NCBI GenBank assembly: GCA_039725955.1 | Contig: CP091034.1 | Span: forward strand, 3,038,001-3,102,000 | Length of the DNA: 64,000 bases | DNA from: Sinorhizobium sp. B11 | Lineage (GTDB): Bacteria > Pseudomonadota > Alphaproteobacteria > Rhizobiales > Rhizobiaceae | Reading direction: 5' to 3' | Shown here: positions 26,720-35,774 of the stretch, piece by piece | Numbering within the stretch: position 1 is the stretch's first letter | How the letters are laid out: every line of letters starts with the position of its first letter | Notes under the pieces: model-generated | Databases searched by the model: none | Seen by the model: the letters and a program-made list of their open reading frames with translations, nothing else | What the model was told of the DNA's origin: nothing | Translations under genes and position numbers: made by a program

Positions 26720-27931
26720 ATGGCCAAACAGAAAGTCGCAATGCTGACCGCCGGAGGCCTGGCGCCCTGCCTCTCATCCGCCGTCGGCGGCCTGATCGAG
26801 CGCTATAGCGACATCGCACCCGATATCGAACTCATCGCCTACAAGTCCGGCTATCAGGGCGTGCTGCTCGGCGACAGCGTTGTGATCGCCAAGGAGATGC
26901 GGGAGAAGGCGCCGCTCCTGCACCGTTATGGCGGTTCGCCGATCGGCAACAGCCGCGTGAAGCTCACCAATGCTGCAGACTGCGTGAAGCGTGGCCTTGT
27001 CAAGGAAGGCGAAAATCCACTGCGGGTCGCCGCCGAACGTCTTGCCAATGACGGCGTCACCATTCTGCACACGATCGGCGGCGACGATACCAACACGACC
27101 GCCGCCGATCTCGCCGCCTATCTCTCGGCCAATGGCTATGACCTGACGGTCGTCGGCCTGCCGAAGACCGTCGACAACGACGTCGTGCCGATCCGCCAGT
27201 CGCTCGGCGCCTGGACGGCGGCCGAAGTCGGCGCCCATTTCTTCGACAATGTCAGCAACGAACAGACCGCCGCACCGCGCACGCTCGTCATCCACGAGGT
27301 CATGGGCCGCCACTGTGGCTGGCTGACGGCTGCGACCGCCCGTGCCTACCTGCAGCGCACCAAGGGCAACGAATATGTCGACGGCCTGATGATGAACGCG
27401 CATATGAAGAGCATCGACGCCGTCTACCTGCCGGAAATGGCCTTCGACCTTGATGCCGAAGCCGCGCGCCTGAAGGAGATCATGGACAGGACCGGCCATG
27501 CCACCGTCTTCGTTTCGGAAGGCGCCTGCCTCGACGCCATCGTCGCCGAGCGCGAAGCCGCGGGCGAGACGGTCAAGCGCGATGCCTTCGGCCACGTGAA
27601 GATCGACACGATCAATGTCGGCGCCTGGTTCCAGAAACAGTTCGCGAGCCTGCTCGACGCCGAGCGCTCTCTCGTCCAGAAATCCGGCTATTTCGCCCGC
27701 TCCGCACCGGCAAACGGCGAAGATCTGCGGCTGATCCAGAGCATGGTCGACCTCGCCGTCGAAAGCGCCCTCAACAAGATTTCGGGTGTAACCGGCCATG
27801 ATGAAGCGCAGAACGGCAAGTTGCGCACAATAGAATTTCCCCGCATCAAGGGTGGCAAGCCGTTTGATCTTTCAACTGCATGGTTTGGTGAAGTAATGAA
27901 CCAGATCGGGCAAAAATACACCGGGGCATGA
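26720..27931 (+). CDS. pfp: PPi-dependent 6-phosphofructokinase
   Basis: Reversible phosphorylation of fructose 6-phosphate with pyrophosphate instead of ATP. The 403-residue product starts MLTAGGLAPCLSSAVGG, has TIGGDDTNTTAADL where the second Asp occupies the glycine position of ATP enzymes (the known determinant of PPi use), the catalytic PKTVDNDV, and the sugar-phosphate segment HEVMGRHCGWL. The ATG has AAGGAGG six bases upstream; an earlier in-frame ATG has no such site. Rhizobia largely use the Entner-Doudoroff route, so the enzyme may act in gluconeogenesis. Confidence 0.93.
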   Translation: MAKQKVAMLTAGGLAPCLSSAVGGLIERYSDIAPDIELIAYKSGYQGVLLGDSVVIAKEMREKAPLLHRYGGSPIGNSRVKLTNAADCVKRGLVKEGENPLRVAAERLANDGVTILHTIGGDDTNTTAADLAAYLSANGYDLTVVGLPKTVDNDVVPIRQSLGAWTAAEVGAHFFDNVSNEQTAAPRTLVIHEVMGRHCGWLTAATARAYLQRTKGNEYVDGLMMNAHMKSIDAVYLPEMAFDLDAEAARLKEIMDRTGHATVFVSEGACLDAIVAEREAAGETVKRDAFGHVKIDTINVGAWFQKQFASLLDAERSLVQKSGYFARSAPANGEDLRLIQSMVDLAVESALNKISGVTGHDEAQNGKLRTIEFPRIKGGKPFDLSTAWFGEVMNQIGQKYTGA

Positions 27932-27988
27932 TTGACGGATGGCTAATATGATGTCTTTGCTTGTTCTCTAGGAATAGGAGGAGATTCC

Positions 27989-28624
27989 ATGTCGCTTGAA
28001 GCTTGGCTCGCTTTTGCAGCCGCATCCGCCATCATGCTGGCCATACCGGGACCGACCATTCTTCTGGTCGTTTCCTATGCGCTTGGTCATGGCCGGAAAA
28101 CGGCGCTGGCGACCGTTTCAGGCGTGGCTCTCGGCGATTTCACGGCCATGACGGCATCGCTTTTCGGATTGGGCGCCCTGCTCGCCGCATCCGCGACGCT
28201 GTTTACCGTGCTGAAGTGGGTCGGCGGCGCCTACCTCATCTGGCTCGGAATCAAGCTCTGGCGGGCACCGATCATTGGCGAGCACATCGCTGACAACGAT
28301 AACCTGCCGGAAGAAAAGTCCTTGCGGATCTTCCTGCATGCCTACGTGGTGACGGCGCTGAATCCGAAGAGCATCGTCTTCTTCGTCGCCTTCGTACCGC
28401 AGTTCCTCAACCCTGCCCTTCCCTTCTTTGATCAGATGCTGATCATGGAAGCGACCTTCCTCGTGCTCGCCACCATCAATGCCTCCTGTTACGCCCTTGC
28501 CGCTCACGCCGCCCGCGGCCTGATTCGCAAGGCGAGCGTGCAGCGTGCTGTTAACCGCACCGGCGGCACTCTGCTCATCGCAGCAGGCGCCGTAACCGCC
28601 GGGTATCGCCGTATTGCAGCTTAG
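27989..28624 (+). CDS. LysE/RhtB family exporter
   Basis: Inner membrane amino acid exporter of 211 residues with about six membrane helices. The family signature is AIPGPTILLVVSYALGHGRKTALATVSGVALGDF in the first third, followed by WVGGAYLIWLGIKLWR and LNPKSIVFFVAFVPQF. Members export lysine, threonine, homoserine lactones or similar; the substrate is unknown. AGGAGGAG precedes the ATG. The TAG stop codon is the first three bases of the downstream inverted-repeat element, so the present C-terminus (GYRRIAA) may have been set by that insertion. Confidence 0.88.
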   Translation: MSLEAWLAFAAASAIMLAIPGPTILLVVSYALGHGRKTALATVSGVALGDFTAMTASLFGLGALLAASATLFTVLKWVGGAYLIWLGIKLWRAPIIGEHIADNDNLPEEKSLRIFLHAYVVTALNPKSIVFFVAFVPQFLNPALPFFDQMLIMEATFLVLATINASCYALAAHAARGLIRKASVQRAVNRTGGTLLIAAGAVTAGYRRIAA

Positions 28625-28829
28625 AGCCTTTCCCGGTCAGATTGCAGCATTCTGCCGGAGCAGGTTTTCGACAGGGCAAGATGCCCGGCCCTTCGGGTTG
28701 GCTGAATCGGGCCGCCTGATCGACCGGCCGGCTTGGCCGTAGATCTGGGCTACGACGCGCGCCTGCCGGTCGACCATCCAACTCCGTTTGAGCCAACAGA
28801 ATGCTGCAATCGGACCGGGAAAGGCTCTA
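28622..28829. repeat. 208-bp palindromic element with 33-bp terminal inverted repeats
   Basis: The outer arms 28622-28654 and 28797-28829 are inverted copies with one mismatch in 33; both end in TAGAGCCTTTCCCGG. Inside, further imperfect arms pair (GATCGACCGGC with GCCGGTCGACC; CGTAG with CTACG), so the whole element can fold into one long hairpin. It has no coding capacity. This is the form of a RIME-type mosaic repeat or a MITE; the family is not identified. It fills most of the gap between lysE and the next gene; 28830-28945 is otherwise only the promoter region. Confidence 0.8.
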
Positions 28830-28945
28830 ATAATTTTCCGTGGTTGCTGGAAAGCCACGAATAGGTTAATGGCTATCCCCGGGCTTAAGGTATTTGATAA
28901 CTTTTAAGACGCTGCCGGGGCGGCGCGATTCACGAAAGTGAGAGA

Positions 28946-29914
28946 ATGGTAGCGATCGGATTTTCCGGCCTGAAACGCAGTCTCGTGGTCTCGACCATGC
29001 TCTGCGGCGTCATTTCCGGATGCGCGAGCGTTGAATATACCTCTCAGGCGGAACTGACCGCCGCACAGACCGTGATTCCCATGCCGAAGCCGGGTGAAGA
29101 CGCAACGCTGGCTGCTATCCCGACTGCCGAAGGCGCAACTGCTCCGGCCGTCGCCACGCTCAATCCGCAGGCAGCAACTGCCGCACCTGTTCTGACCGCA
29201 GCAGCCATGCCGAATGTGGTCTCCCCCGTTCAGCAGCAGGCCGGCGATTTCGCCATGCAGAGCGGCGTACAGCAGGTTGCCGTCAATGGCTATGCTCCGA
29301 TCCAGCTGACACCAGAGATGACGGCAATCCAGTCCGTCATTCCGACGCCGCGTCCGGGCTCGCCCGCAAGCCCCTCCACACAGCTTGCCTTCGCTGCAAC
29401 GACACCGCAGAACGGCGCGCTCGCAGCGCTTGCCGCCGTCGATACCACGCCGCGCTTCGCCATGGACTACGGCTTTGACGAATCCGGCCCGATCGATCCG
29501 CCGGCCGCTCCGCCGATGTTCAGCGATGACGACGGCGACGATGCTCCGACCGTCGAAAAGAGCCTCGTCAGCAAGCTCATCAGCAAATATTCCAAGCTTT
29601 ACGCAATTCCGGAATCGCTGCTCCACCGCGTCGTCCATCGCGAGAGCCGCTACAATTCCAAGGCCTATAACAAGCGCGGCTACTTCGGTCTCATGCAGAT
29701 CAAGTACAACACCGCAAAGTCGATGGGTTACGACGGTAATCCCGCCGGCCTTTTCGATGCCGAAACCAATATCAAATATGCAGGCAAGTACCTGCAGGGC
29801 GCCTGGCAGGTTGCCGACAGGAAGGAAGACGACGCCGTTCGTCTTTACGCCCGCGGTTACTATTATGACGCCAAGCGCAAGGGCATGACCGACATCGCCC
29901 AGGGCAATTACTGA
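28946..29914 (+). CDS. Lipoprotein lytic transglycosylase (SLT)
   Basis: Predicted envelope-anchored peptidoglycan lyase of 322 residues. A lipoprotein signal (residues 1-26, lipobox ISGC) is followed by a long Ala/Pro/Thr-rich region in which the phrase VIPMPKPG recurs as VIPTPRPG (about 43 and 130). The SLT domain occupies about 205-322 with the catalytic Glu in VVHRESRYNSKAYNKRGY, then FGLMQIKYNTAKSMGY and ETNIKYAGKYL. It resembles the SLT protein at 23944 in domain but not in linker. Confidence 0.87.
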   Translation: MVAIGFSGLKRSLVVSTMLCGVISGCASVEYTSQAELTAAQTVIPMPKPGEDATLAAIPTAEGATAPAVATLNPQAATAAPVLTAAAMPNVVSPVQQQAGDFAMQSGVQQVAVNGYAPIQLTPEMTAIQSVIPTPRPGSPASPSTQLAFAATTPQNGALAALAAVDTTPRFAMDYGFDESGPIDPPAAPPMFSDDDGDDAPTVEKSLVSKLISKYSKLYAIPESLLHRVVHRESRYNSKAYNKRGYFGLMQIKYNTAKSMGYDGNPAGLFDAETNIKYAGKYLQGAWQVADRKEDDAVRLYARGYYYDAKRKGMTDIAQGNY

Positions 29915-29951
29915 TCGTCCAATAATTGATACAGACTGTCTGTGACGGGCC

Positions 29952-31343
29952 TCAGCCGGCTTTCGCCGCCTGAAGCGTATTGAGGATTTCCTTCAGCACG
30001 ATCTGCGGCCTGTAGCGCAGCCAGCTCGGGGTCAGTCCCATGCGAACGAAGACGAGATTTGCCGAGGGAACGATTGCCATCGTCTGGCCGTCATGCCCCT
30101 GCAGCCAGAACGTATCCTGAGGCAGGCCGAATTCCGCGCTCGTGCCGCCGCCAGGTCCGGCAAGCCAGGCCTGGCCTTGCGTATATTTGCCCCCCGAACT
30201 TGCTGTCGGTGTCCGCATCGTCGCAACAAAGCCTTCCGGCAGAAGCCTCTGTCCGTTCCACACACCGTCCTGCAGCAGGAACTGGCCGAAACGTGCCCAG
30301 TCATGCGCCGTGGCATAAATATAGGAACTGCCGGTAAACGTCCCGCGCTCATCGGCTTCGAAGACCGCGCTCGTCATGCCGAGCGGAGAAAACAGCGCAT
30401 CGCGGGGATAATCGAAGGCTGCCCGCGGATCACCGACCTTATCCATCCAGATACGGGACAGAAGCACCGCCGTTCCACTGGAATAATGGAAATCCGTACC
30501 CGGCGCGGCCACCAGAGGTGCGCCCGCCGGCAGGGAAACCATATCGGGGTCGAGATAGAGCATGCGCGTCACATCGGCGACGGCGCCATAATCTTCGTTG
30601 AAGGCGAGCCCACTTTCCATGCCGAGCAGGTCGGAGAGTTTGATGTCTCCGCGCGAATCACTCGCCCATTGCGGCAGGAGATGTGTGTCATCGAAGGAGA
30701 TCTTGCCTGACAGCATCAGCCGGCCGATCAGCGCCGCATTCACGGTCTTCGTCATCGACCAGCCGATGAGCGGCGTATCGACGCCGAAACCCGGCCCATA
30801 ATTCTCGGCAATAACGCGGCCATCCTGGATGACGACCATCGCCCGCATGGCAGGCCCGGCAAGCGCGGCATCGGCCAGAAGGGCGGCGACCTTGGCATTG
30901 CCTGTCGCAGGATCGACACCCTCACCGTCCGGCCATGATGCATCGTTCGCCCCCGCCCGCAGCGCCGGCGCCAGTGGCACGGCTCTGGCGGCGGCATCGA
31001 AATTGCCGTCAGGCACACTCGTGCAGCCGAGAGCGCCGCGATAAAGCGCGTAGCTTGGCGCAAACAGGCCCATGAAACGCGAAGTCACCCGCCCGCCGTC
31101 GCGGTCGATCTCGACGCGCATCAGCCTGAGCAACGGATTTCCTGGTGCCTGGACATCATCGTGGAGAACTGTGTCGGGATCGCGCCCCGCGATGAAGACA
31201 TTGGAGCAGACGATCTTGGCGGCATAGCCATTACCCACCTTCAGGAGTTCCGGCGGAGCTATGGAGAGCCACGCGACTGCGCCTACGGCGACGAGAATGA
31301 CGAGCAGGGCCAAGCCCTTGAAGATACGCGGAACAACTCGCAT
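29952..31343 (-). CDS. Membrane-anchored serine hydrolase, beta-lactamase/PBP fold
   Basis: Class C beta-lactamase-related protein of 463 residues. One N-terminal membrane segment (about 9-28) precedes the hydrolase domain with the active-site SXXK in GWSMTKTVNAAL, a YSSG in place of YXN, and HDGQ in place of KTG. Relatives include 6-aminohexanoate-dimer hydrolase-like and EstB-like esterases; the substrate is unknown. The start MRVVPRIF has GGAGG 5 bases upstream. It is divergent from btaA and converges on the SLT lipoprotein. Confidence 0.8.
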   Translation of the reverse strand: MRVVPRIFKGLALLVILVAVGAVAWLSIAPPELLKVGNGYAAKIVCSNVFIAGRDPDTVLHDDVQAPGNPLLRLMRVEIDRDGGRVTSRFMGLFAPSYALYRGALGCTSVPDGNFDAAARAVPLAPALRAGANDASWPDGEGVDPATGNAKVAALLADAALAGPAMRAMVVIQDGRVIAENYGPGFGVDTPLIGWSMTKTVNAALIGRLMLSGKISFDDTHLLPQWASDSRGDIKLSDLLGMESGLAFNEDYGAVADVTRMLYLDPDMVSLPAGAPLVAAPGTDFHYSSGTAVLLSRIWMDKVGDPRAAFDYPRDALFSPLGMTSAVFEADERGTFTGSSYIYATAHDWARFGQFLLQDGVWNGQRLLPEGFVATMRTPTASSGGKYTQGQAWLAGPGGGTSAEFGLPQDTFWLQGHDGQTMAIVPSANLVFVRMGLTPSWLRYRPQIVLKEILNTLQAAKAG

Positions 31344-31477
31344 GCAATCCTCCACGGAAGGGAGAGAAGCAGGAAACGCTCCCCGCGAAAAGGGCGAAGC
31401 GAAAAGAAGTGTTTCAATCGCCTTCAATTTTCGCTGAGGTCTTCGCGGAGCGCCGTTGAAACCCTGGCCCACAGGGC

Positions 31478-31495
31478 GCGTCATCAAACTGTAGC
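31478..31495 (+). promoter_or_regulatory. Candidate PhoB box for btaAB
   Basis: GCGTCAT-CAAA-CTGTAGC matches the Pho box CTGTCAT-N4-CTGTCAT at 9 of 14 positions with exact spacing, 45 bases upstream of btaA. In Sinorhizobium meliloti, btaAB is induced by phosphate starvation through PhoB, so a site is expected here; this match alone is modest. Confidence 0.4.
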
Positions 31496-31539
31496 AGAGG
31501 CGGGTTACACGCCCTGAACGCTAAAAAGGTGACAGACTC

Positions 31540-32784
31540 ATGTCGGAATTTGCACCGGATACCGGCTTCCGCAAGAACCGGAAACTCAAGGCAGCGCTTC
31601 TCCGCCACAAGGCTTTTTCCAAGGACGGCTTCTCGGAGCGTCTCTTCGGCATGCTCTTCTCGGGCCTCGTCTATCCGCAGATCTGGGAAGACCCGGACCT
31701 CGACATGCAGGCAATGGACCTGAAGCCCAATCACCGCATCGTCACGATCGGTTCCGGCGGCTGCAACATGCTGGCCTACCTCTCCAAGGCGCCGGCTTCG
31801 ATCGACGTTGTCGACCTCAATCCGCACCACATCGCGCTGAACAGGCTGAAGCTTGCGGCCTTCAAGAACCTGCCAGGCCATTCTGATCTCGTCCGTTTCC
31901 TGGCCATGCCGAACGAGAAGTCGAACAGCCGGGTTTTCGACCGCTATCTGTCATCCAATCTCGACGATACGACGCGCGCCTACTGGAACACCCGCAAGTT
32001 CGGCCGCCGCCGCGTCACGGTCTTCGATCGCAACATCTATGAAACCGGCCTGCTCGGCCGCTTCATCGGCGCCGCCCACCTTCTTGCCCGACTGCATGGC
32101 GTAAAGCTGCAGGAAATGATCAAGGCCCGTACGATCCGCGAGCAGCGCCAGTTCTTCGACGACCAGATCGCTCCCCTCTTCGAAAAGCCCATCGTTCGCT
32201 GGATCACCAACCGCAAGAGCTCGCTTTTCGGCCTTGGCATTCCGCCGCAGCAATATGACGAGCTGGCAAGTCTTGCCGCCGACAATTCCATCGCGCCGGT
32301 TCTGAAGCACCGCCTTGAAAAACTCGCCTGCCATTTCCCCATGCGCGACAACTACTTCGCCTGGCAGGCTTTCGCACGCCGCTATGCGGATGGCGAGGAA
32401 GGCCCGCTCCCGACCTATCTGAAGCCCGAGCATTACGACGTGATCCGCGCCAATGTCGACCGCGTCAACGTCCATCATGCAAGCTTCACCGAGCTTCTGG
32501 CCGGCGAACCCGCTGCCTCGCGCGACCGTTACATCCTGCTCGACGCACAGGACTGGATGACCGACCAGCAGCTCAACGATGTCTGGCGCGAGATTACCCG
32601 CACCGCCCGCGACGGCGCCCGCGTGATCTTCCGCACGGCGGCCGAAAAGAGCATCATCGAAGGCCGCCTCGCCCCTGTAATCCGCGACCAGTGGCACTAT
32701 TTCGAAGAGCAGTCACGTGAAATGACCAGCCAGGACCGCTCGGCAATCTACGGCGGCTTCCATATCTACGGGAAGAAGGCGTGA
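31540..32784 (+). CDS. btaA: SAM:diacylglycerol 3-amino-3-carboxypropyltransferase BtaA
   Basis: First enzyme of diacylglyceryl-trimethylhomoserine (DGTS) synthesis: moves the aminocarboxypropyl group of SAM to diacylglycerol at the membrane. The 414-residue product has the BtaA features LFSGLVYPQIWEDPDLDMQAM, the SAM-binding TIGSGGCNMLAYL, DLNPHHIALN and the conserved C-terminal DAQDWMTDQQLNDVW. DGTS replaces phospholipids under phosphate limitation. AAGGTGA precedes the ATG. It is coupled to btaB by a four-base overlap. Confidence 0.93.
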   Translation: MSEFAPDTGFRKNRKLKAALLRHKAFSKDGFSERLFGMLFSGLVYPQIWEDPDLDMQAMDLKPNHRIVTIGSGGCNMLAYLSKAPASIDVVDLNPHHIALNRLKLAAFKNLPGHSDLVRFLAMPNEKSNSRVFDRYLSSNLDDTTRAYWNTRKFGRRRVTVFDRNIYETGLLGRFIGAAHLLARLHGVKLQEMIKARTIREQRQFFDDQIAPLFEKPIVRWITNRKSSLFGLGIPPQQYDELASLAADNSIAPVLKHRLEKLACHFPMRDNYFAWQAFARRYADGEEGPLPTYLKPEHYDVIRANVDRVNVHHASFTELLAGEPAASRDRYILLDAQDWMTDQQLNDVWREITRTARDGARVIFRTAAEKSIIEGRLAPVIRDQWHYFEEQSREMTSQDRSAIYGGFHIYGKKA

Positions 32785-33452
32785 GCAAAGTCAGCGAGAT
32801 GACCGTCAAGAGCGAGGAACATGCCGACCTGATGGACGGCATGTATCGCTACCAGCGCCATTTCTACGATCTCACCCGCAAATACTATCTTCTCGGCCGC
32901 GACCGTACGATCCGCAACCTCGACGTTCCCCAGGGCGGCACGCTGCTTGAAGTCGGCTGCGGAACCGGTCGCAACATGGCGCTCGCCCACAAGCATTTTC
33001 CGACGGCCAAGCTCTACGGTCTCGATATTTCCCAGGAAATGCTGATCTCCGCCCGCAAGACCTTCGCCACCAAGGCGACGATACCGGATTTCCGGGTCGC
33101 GGATGCCACGGCCTATACGCCGCGCGAATTCGGCGCTGCCGGTTTCGACCGCATTCTGATTTCCTACGCGCTGTCGATGATCCCGGATTGGGAACGCGCG
33201 GTGGATGCGTCGATCGCCGCGCTCAATCCCGGCGGCCAGTTGCACATCGTCGATTTCGGCCAGCAGGAAGGCCTGCCTGCCTGGTTCCGCCGCCTGCTGC
33301 AGGCATGGCTCGCCAAGTTCCACGTCACACCGCGCTCCAATCTGCGCGAGGTTCTGGAAGCGCAGGCAGCTGAAAACAGCGCGACATTGTCGTTCGATAG
33401 GATCGGCGGCGGTTATGCGTGGCGAGCCGCTATTATCAGCAAGCGCTCATAA
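32781..33452 (+). CDS. btaB: Diacylglycerylhomoserine N-methyltransferase BtaB
   Basis: Methylates diacylglycerylhomoserine three times to form the betaine lipid DGTS. The 223-residue class I methyltransferase has the SAM motif LLEVGCGTGRN at 55-65, LYGLDISQEML, and the motif IV/post-I region FDRILISYALSMIPDW. N-terminal YRYQRHFYDLTRKYYLLGRD is typical of BtaB/PmtA-like lipid methyltransferases. It starts with GTG in a GTGA overlap with the btaA stop, so the two are co-translated. A phosphatidylethanolamine methyltransferase is the alternative, made unlikely by the btaA partner. Confidence 0.92.
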   Translation: MSKVSEMTVKSEEHADLMDGMYRYQRHFYDLTRKYYLLGRDRTIRNLDVPQGGTLLEVGCGTGRNMALAHKHFPTAKLYGLDISQEMLISARKTFATKATIPDFRVADATAYTPREFGAAGFDRILISYALSMIPDWERAVDASIAALNPGGQLHIVDFGQQEGLPAWFRRLLQAWLAKFHVTPRSNLREVLEAQAAENSATLSFDRIGGGYAWRAAIISKRS

Positions 33453-33493
33453 TTCGCTTGTAAATAACTAATTTTTTACGTTGATATTAGAAA

Positions 33494-33510
33494 AGAGGGT
33501 TATACCCTCT
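33494..33510. other. Short perfect hairpin upstream of GH25 gene
   Basis: AGAGGGT (33494-33500) and ACCCTCT (33504-33510) form a 7-bp hairpin with a 3-base loop. T residues follow only on the minus strand, where no gene ends, so this is more likely an operator or an RNA structure near the promoter of the GH25 gene. Confidence 0.35.
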
Positions 33511-33572
33511 GCTGGGCGCGTGTATTCGAAGGTCAGGCTGTGGGGCAGATCCATCATCACGACGGGACATTC

Positions 33573-34370
33573 ATGCGTCGGCTTCTGTTTTGCGTCGTGC
33601 CGCTTGCCCTGCTGCTCGCCGGTTGCAGCTCCACGGGTTACGATTACCTCGAGACCGCTTCCATAAAGCCGAAGACCCGCTTCAAGGATACCGATCCGCA
33701 GGATTTCGGCCCCAAGCGCCCGCAGCAAAACGCAGTCCACGGCATCGACATCTCCAAATGGCAGGGCGATATCGACTGGCAGACGGTGCGCAAATCAGGC
33801 GTTGCCTTTGCCTTCATCAAGGCGACCGAAGGCAAGGACAGGATCGACCCGCGCTTCGACGAATATTGGCGCGAGGCAGCTGCGTCAGGCATTCCGCATG
33901 CGCCCTATCACTTCTATTATTTCTGCTCCTCCGCCGACGACCAGGCCGACTGGTTCATCCGTAACGTCCCGAAGGAATCGATGCGCCTGCCGCCGGTGCT
34001 GGATGTTGAGTGGAATGCAGAATCGAAGACCTGCCGCTTCCGCCCCGATCCGGCCACGGTGCGATCCGAAATGCAGCGCTTCATGAATCGCCTGGAAGCC
34101 TATTACGGCAAGCGGCCGATCATCTATACCTCTGTCGATTTTCACCGCGAGAACCTCGCCGGCTATTTCCAGGACTATCATTTCTGGGTCCGCTCCACCG
34201 CCAAACATCCCGACGTGACCTATGCCGACCGCCGCTGGGCCTTCTGGCAATATACGTCGACGGGCGTCATCCCCGGCATCCGGGGTCCGACGGATATCAA
34301 TGTCTTCGCCGGTTCTGCGAAAAACTGGAACAACTGGGTGGCTGACGTTTCCAAGGATAGAAATTCTTAG
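33573..34370 (+). CDS. GH25 lysozyme-like lipoprotein
   Basis: Predicted N-acetylmuramidase of 265 residues. It begins with a lipoprotein signal (MRRLLFCVVPLALLLAGC, Cys18), then a short linker and the GH25 barrel from about residue 55: HGIDISKWQGDIDW, FAFIKATEGKDRIDPRF, the catalytic acid pair in VLDVEWN, PIIYTS and the closing WAFWQYTSTGVIPGI. GH25 enzymes hydrolyse the glycan backbone. A start 11 codons upstream would hide the signal peptide. It lies between btaB and an MltB-like gene on the same strand. Confidence 0.9.
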   Translation: MRRLLFCVVPLALLLAGCSSTGYDYLETASIKPKTRFKDTDPQDFGPKRPQQNAVHGIDISKWQGDIDWQTVRKSGVAFAFIKATEGKDRIDPRFDEYWREAAASGIPHAPYHFYYFCSSADDQADWFIRNVPKESMRLPPVLDVEWNAESKTCRFRPDPATVRSEMQRFMNRLEAYYGKRPIIYTSVDFHRENLAGYFQDYHFWVRSTAKHPDVTYADRRWAFWQYTSTGVIPGIRGPTDINVFAGSAKNWNNWVADVSKDRNS

Positions 34371-34453
34371 TAACGTACCCTAATCTTTCTTGCTTCCGTC
34401 ACATTCCTCTGGGAAAGCGACGGAATTCCATGTGTTTTTACGAGGATCATTTC

Positions 34454-35680
34454 ATGCACCGCTCGCTTAAAGGCCGCTCTGCACTTGCCCTTCTGTTTGC
34501 CTGCGCCATTGCAACAGGCGCTGCCGCCCAGCAGGCTCCGAATGCGGCAGCTTCGGCCCCTGCAGCACCCTGCGGCGGCGATCTCTCTGCCTTCCTCGAG
34601 GGCGTCAAGAAGGACGCAATTGCAGCCGGTGCCAGCGCCGAAGCTGCAGACCAGGCGCTCGCCGGTGCTCAGATCGACCCCAAGGTTCTGAGCCGCGACC
34701 GCGCCCAGGGCGTCTTCCGCCAGACCTTCCTGGAATTCTCGCAGCGCACCGTTAGTCAGGCACGCCTCGACATCGGCCGCCAGAAGATGAAGCAATACGC
34801 CGATGTCTTTGCCCGTGCCGAGCAGGAATTCGGCGTTCCCGCCGGCATCATCACCGCCTTCTGGGCGATGGAAACGGATTTTGGCGCCGTGCAGGGCGAT
34901 TTCAACACCCGCAACGCGCTGGTGACGCTCTCGCATGACTGCCGCCGGCCGGAGCTCTTCCGCCCGCAGCTGATCTCCCTCATCGAGATGGTGCAGCACG
35001 GCGACCTCGACCCGCAGACCAATACAGGCGCCTGGGCCGGCGAAATCGGCCAGGTCCAGATGCTGCCGCGCGATATCATCGCTTATGGCATGGACGGCGA
35101 CGGCGACGGCCATGTTCGCCTCAAGCAGAGCAGCCCGGACGCGATCCTGACGGCTGCCAAGTTCATCCAACATCTTGGTTTCGAGCGCGGCCAGCCCTGG
35201 CTGCAGGAAGTCACCGTGCCGGATAATCTTCCCTGGGAAAAATCGGGCCTCGGCGGCACGATGACGGCAGGCGAATGGTTCAACCTCGGCGTCAAGCCGC
35301 GCGACGGCAACACTGCCTTTGCCAATCTCGAAGGCGATCTCGTGCTGCCGCAGGGCCGCCTCGGGCCGGCCTTCATCGCCTATCCCAATTTCAAGATCTA
35401 TCTGGAATGGAACAAGTCGTTCATCTACACGACGTCGGCCGCCTATTTCGCGACCCGCCTCTCCGGTGCCCCGACCTATCAGAAGGGTACGCCGGAACAG
35501 GGCCTGTCCAACGAAGAGATGAAACAGCTGCAGACCAAGCTCGACTCGCTCGGCCATGACGTCGGCGAAATCGACGGCATCCTCGGCTCCGGCACCCGTG
35601 TCGCGATCCAGAAGGAACAGCAGCGCCTAGGCATGCCGGCAGACGGCTGGGCCACCCCCACCCTGCTCAACGCGCTCTGA
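34454..35680 (+). CDS. Lytic murein transglycosylase, MltB family
   Basis: Secreted peptidoglycan lyase of 408 residues. A signal peptide (to about residue 26, ATGAAAQ) precedes the SLT_2/MltB domain, with the catalytic Glu in AFWAMETDFGAVQGDFNT and the family motif GAWAGEIGQVQMLPRDIIAYGMDGDGDG. A C-terminal PG_binding_1 domain (about 345-408) includes LQTKLDSLGHDVGEIDGILGSGT. GAGGA lies 8-9 bases before the chosen ATG. E. coli MltB is a lipoprotein; this one lacks a lipobox and should be soluble in the periplasm. Confidence 0.92.
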   Translation: MHRSLKGRSALALLFACAIATGAAAQQAPNAAASAPAAPCGGDLSAFLEGVKKDAIAAGASAEAADQALAGAQIDPKVLSRDRAQGVFRQTFLEFSQRTVSQARLDIGRQKMKQYADVFARAEQEFGVPAGIITAFWAMETDFGAVQGDFNTRNALVTLSHDCRRPELFRPQLISLIEMVQHGDLDPQTNTGAWAGEIGQVQMLPRDIIAYGMDGDGDGHVRLKQSSPDAILTAAKFIQHLGFERGQPWLQEVTVPDNLPWEKSGLGGTMTAGEWFNLGVKPRDGNTAFANLEGDLVLPQGRLGPAFIAYPNFKIYLEWNKSFIYTTSAAYFATRLSGAPTYQKGTPEQGLSNEEMKQLQTKLDSLGHDVGEIDGILGSGTRVAIQKEQQRLGMPADGWATPTLLNAL

Positions 35681-35774
35681 GTAACGAGACGACCTCCTGC
35701 CACCCGGCCGCATGAATCGGGTGGCGGTCTCCTGCCGATCGGATATCAGTACTCCAACATCGGGAGGCATCGGC

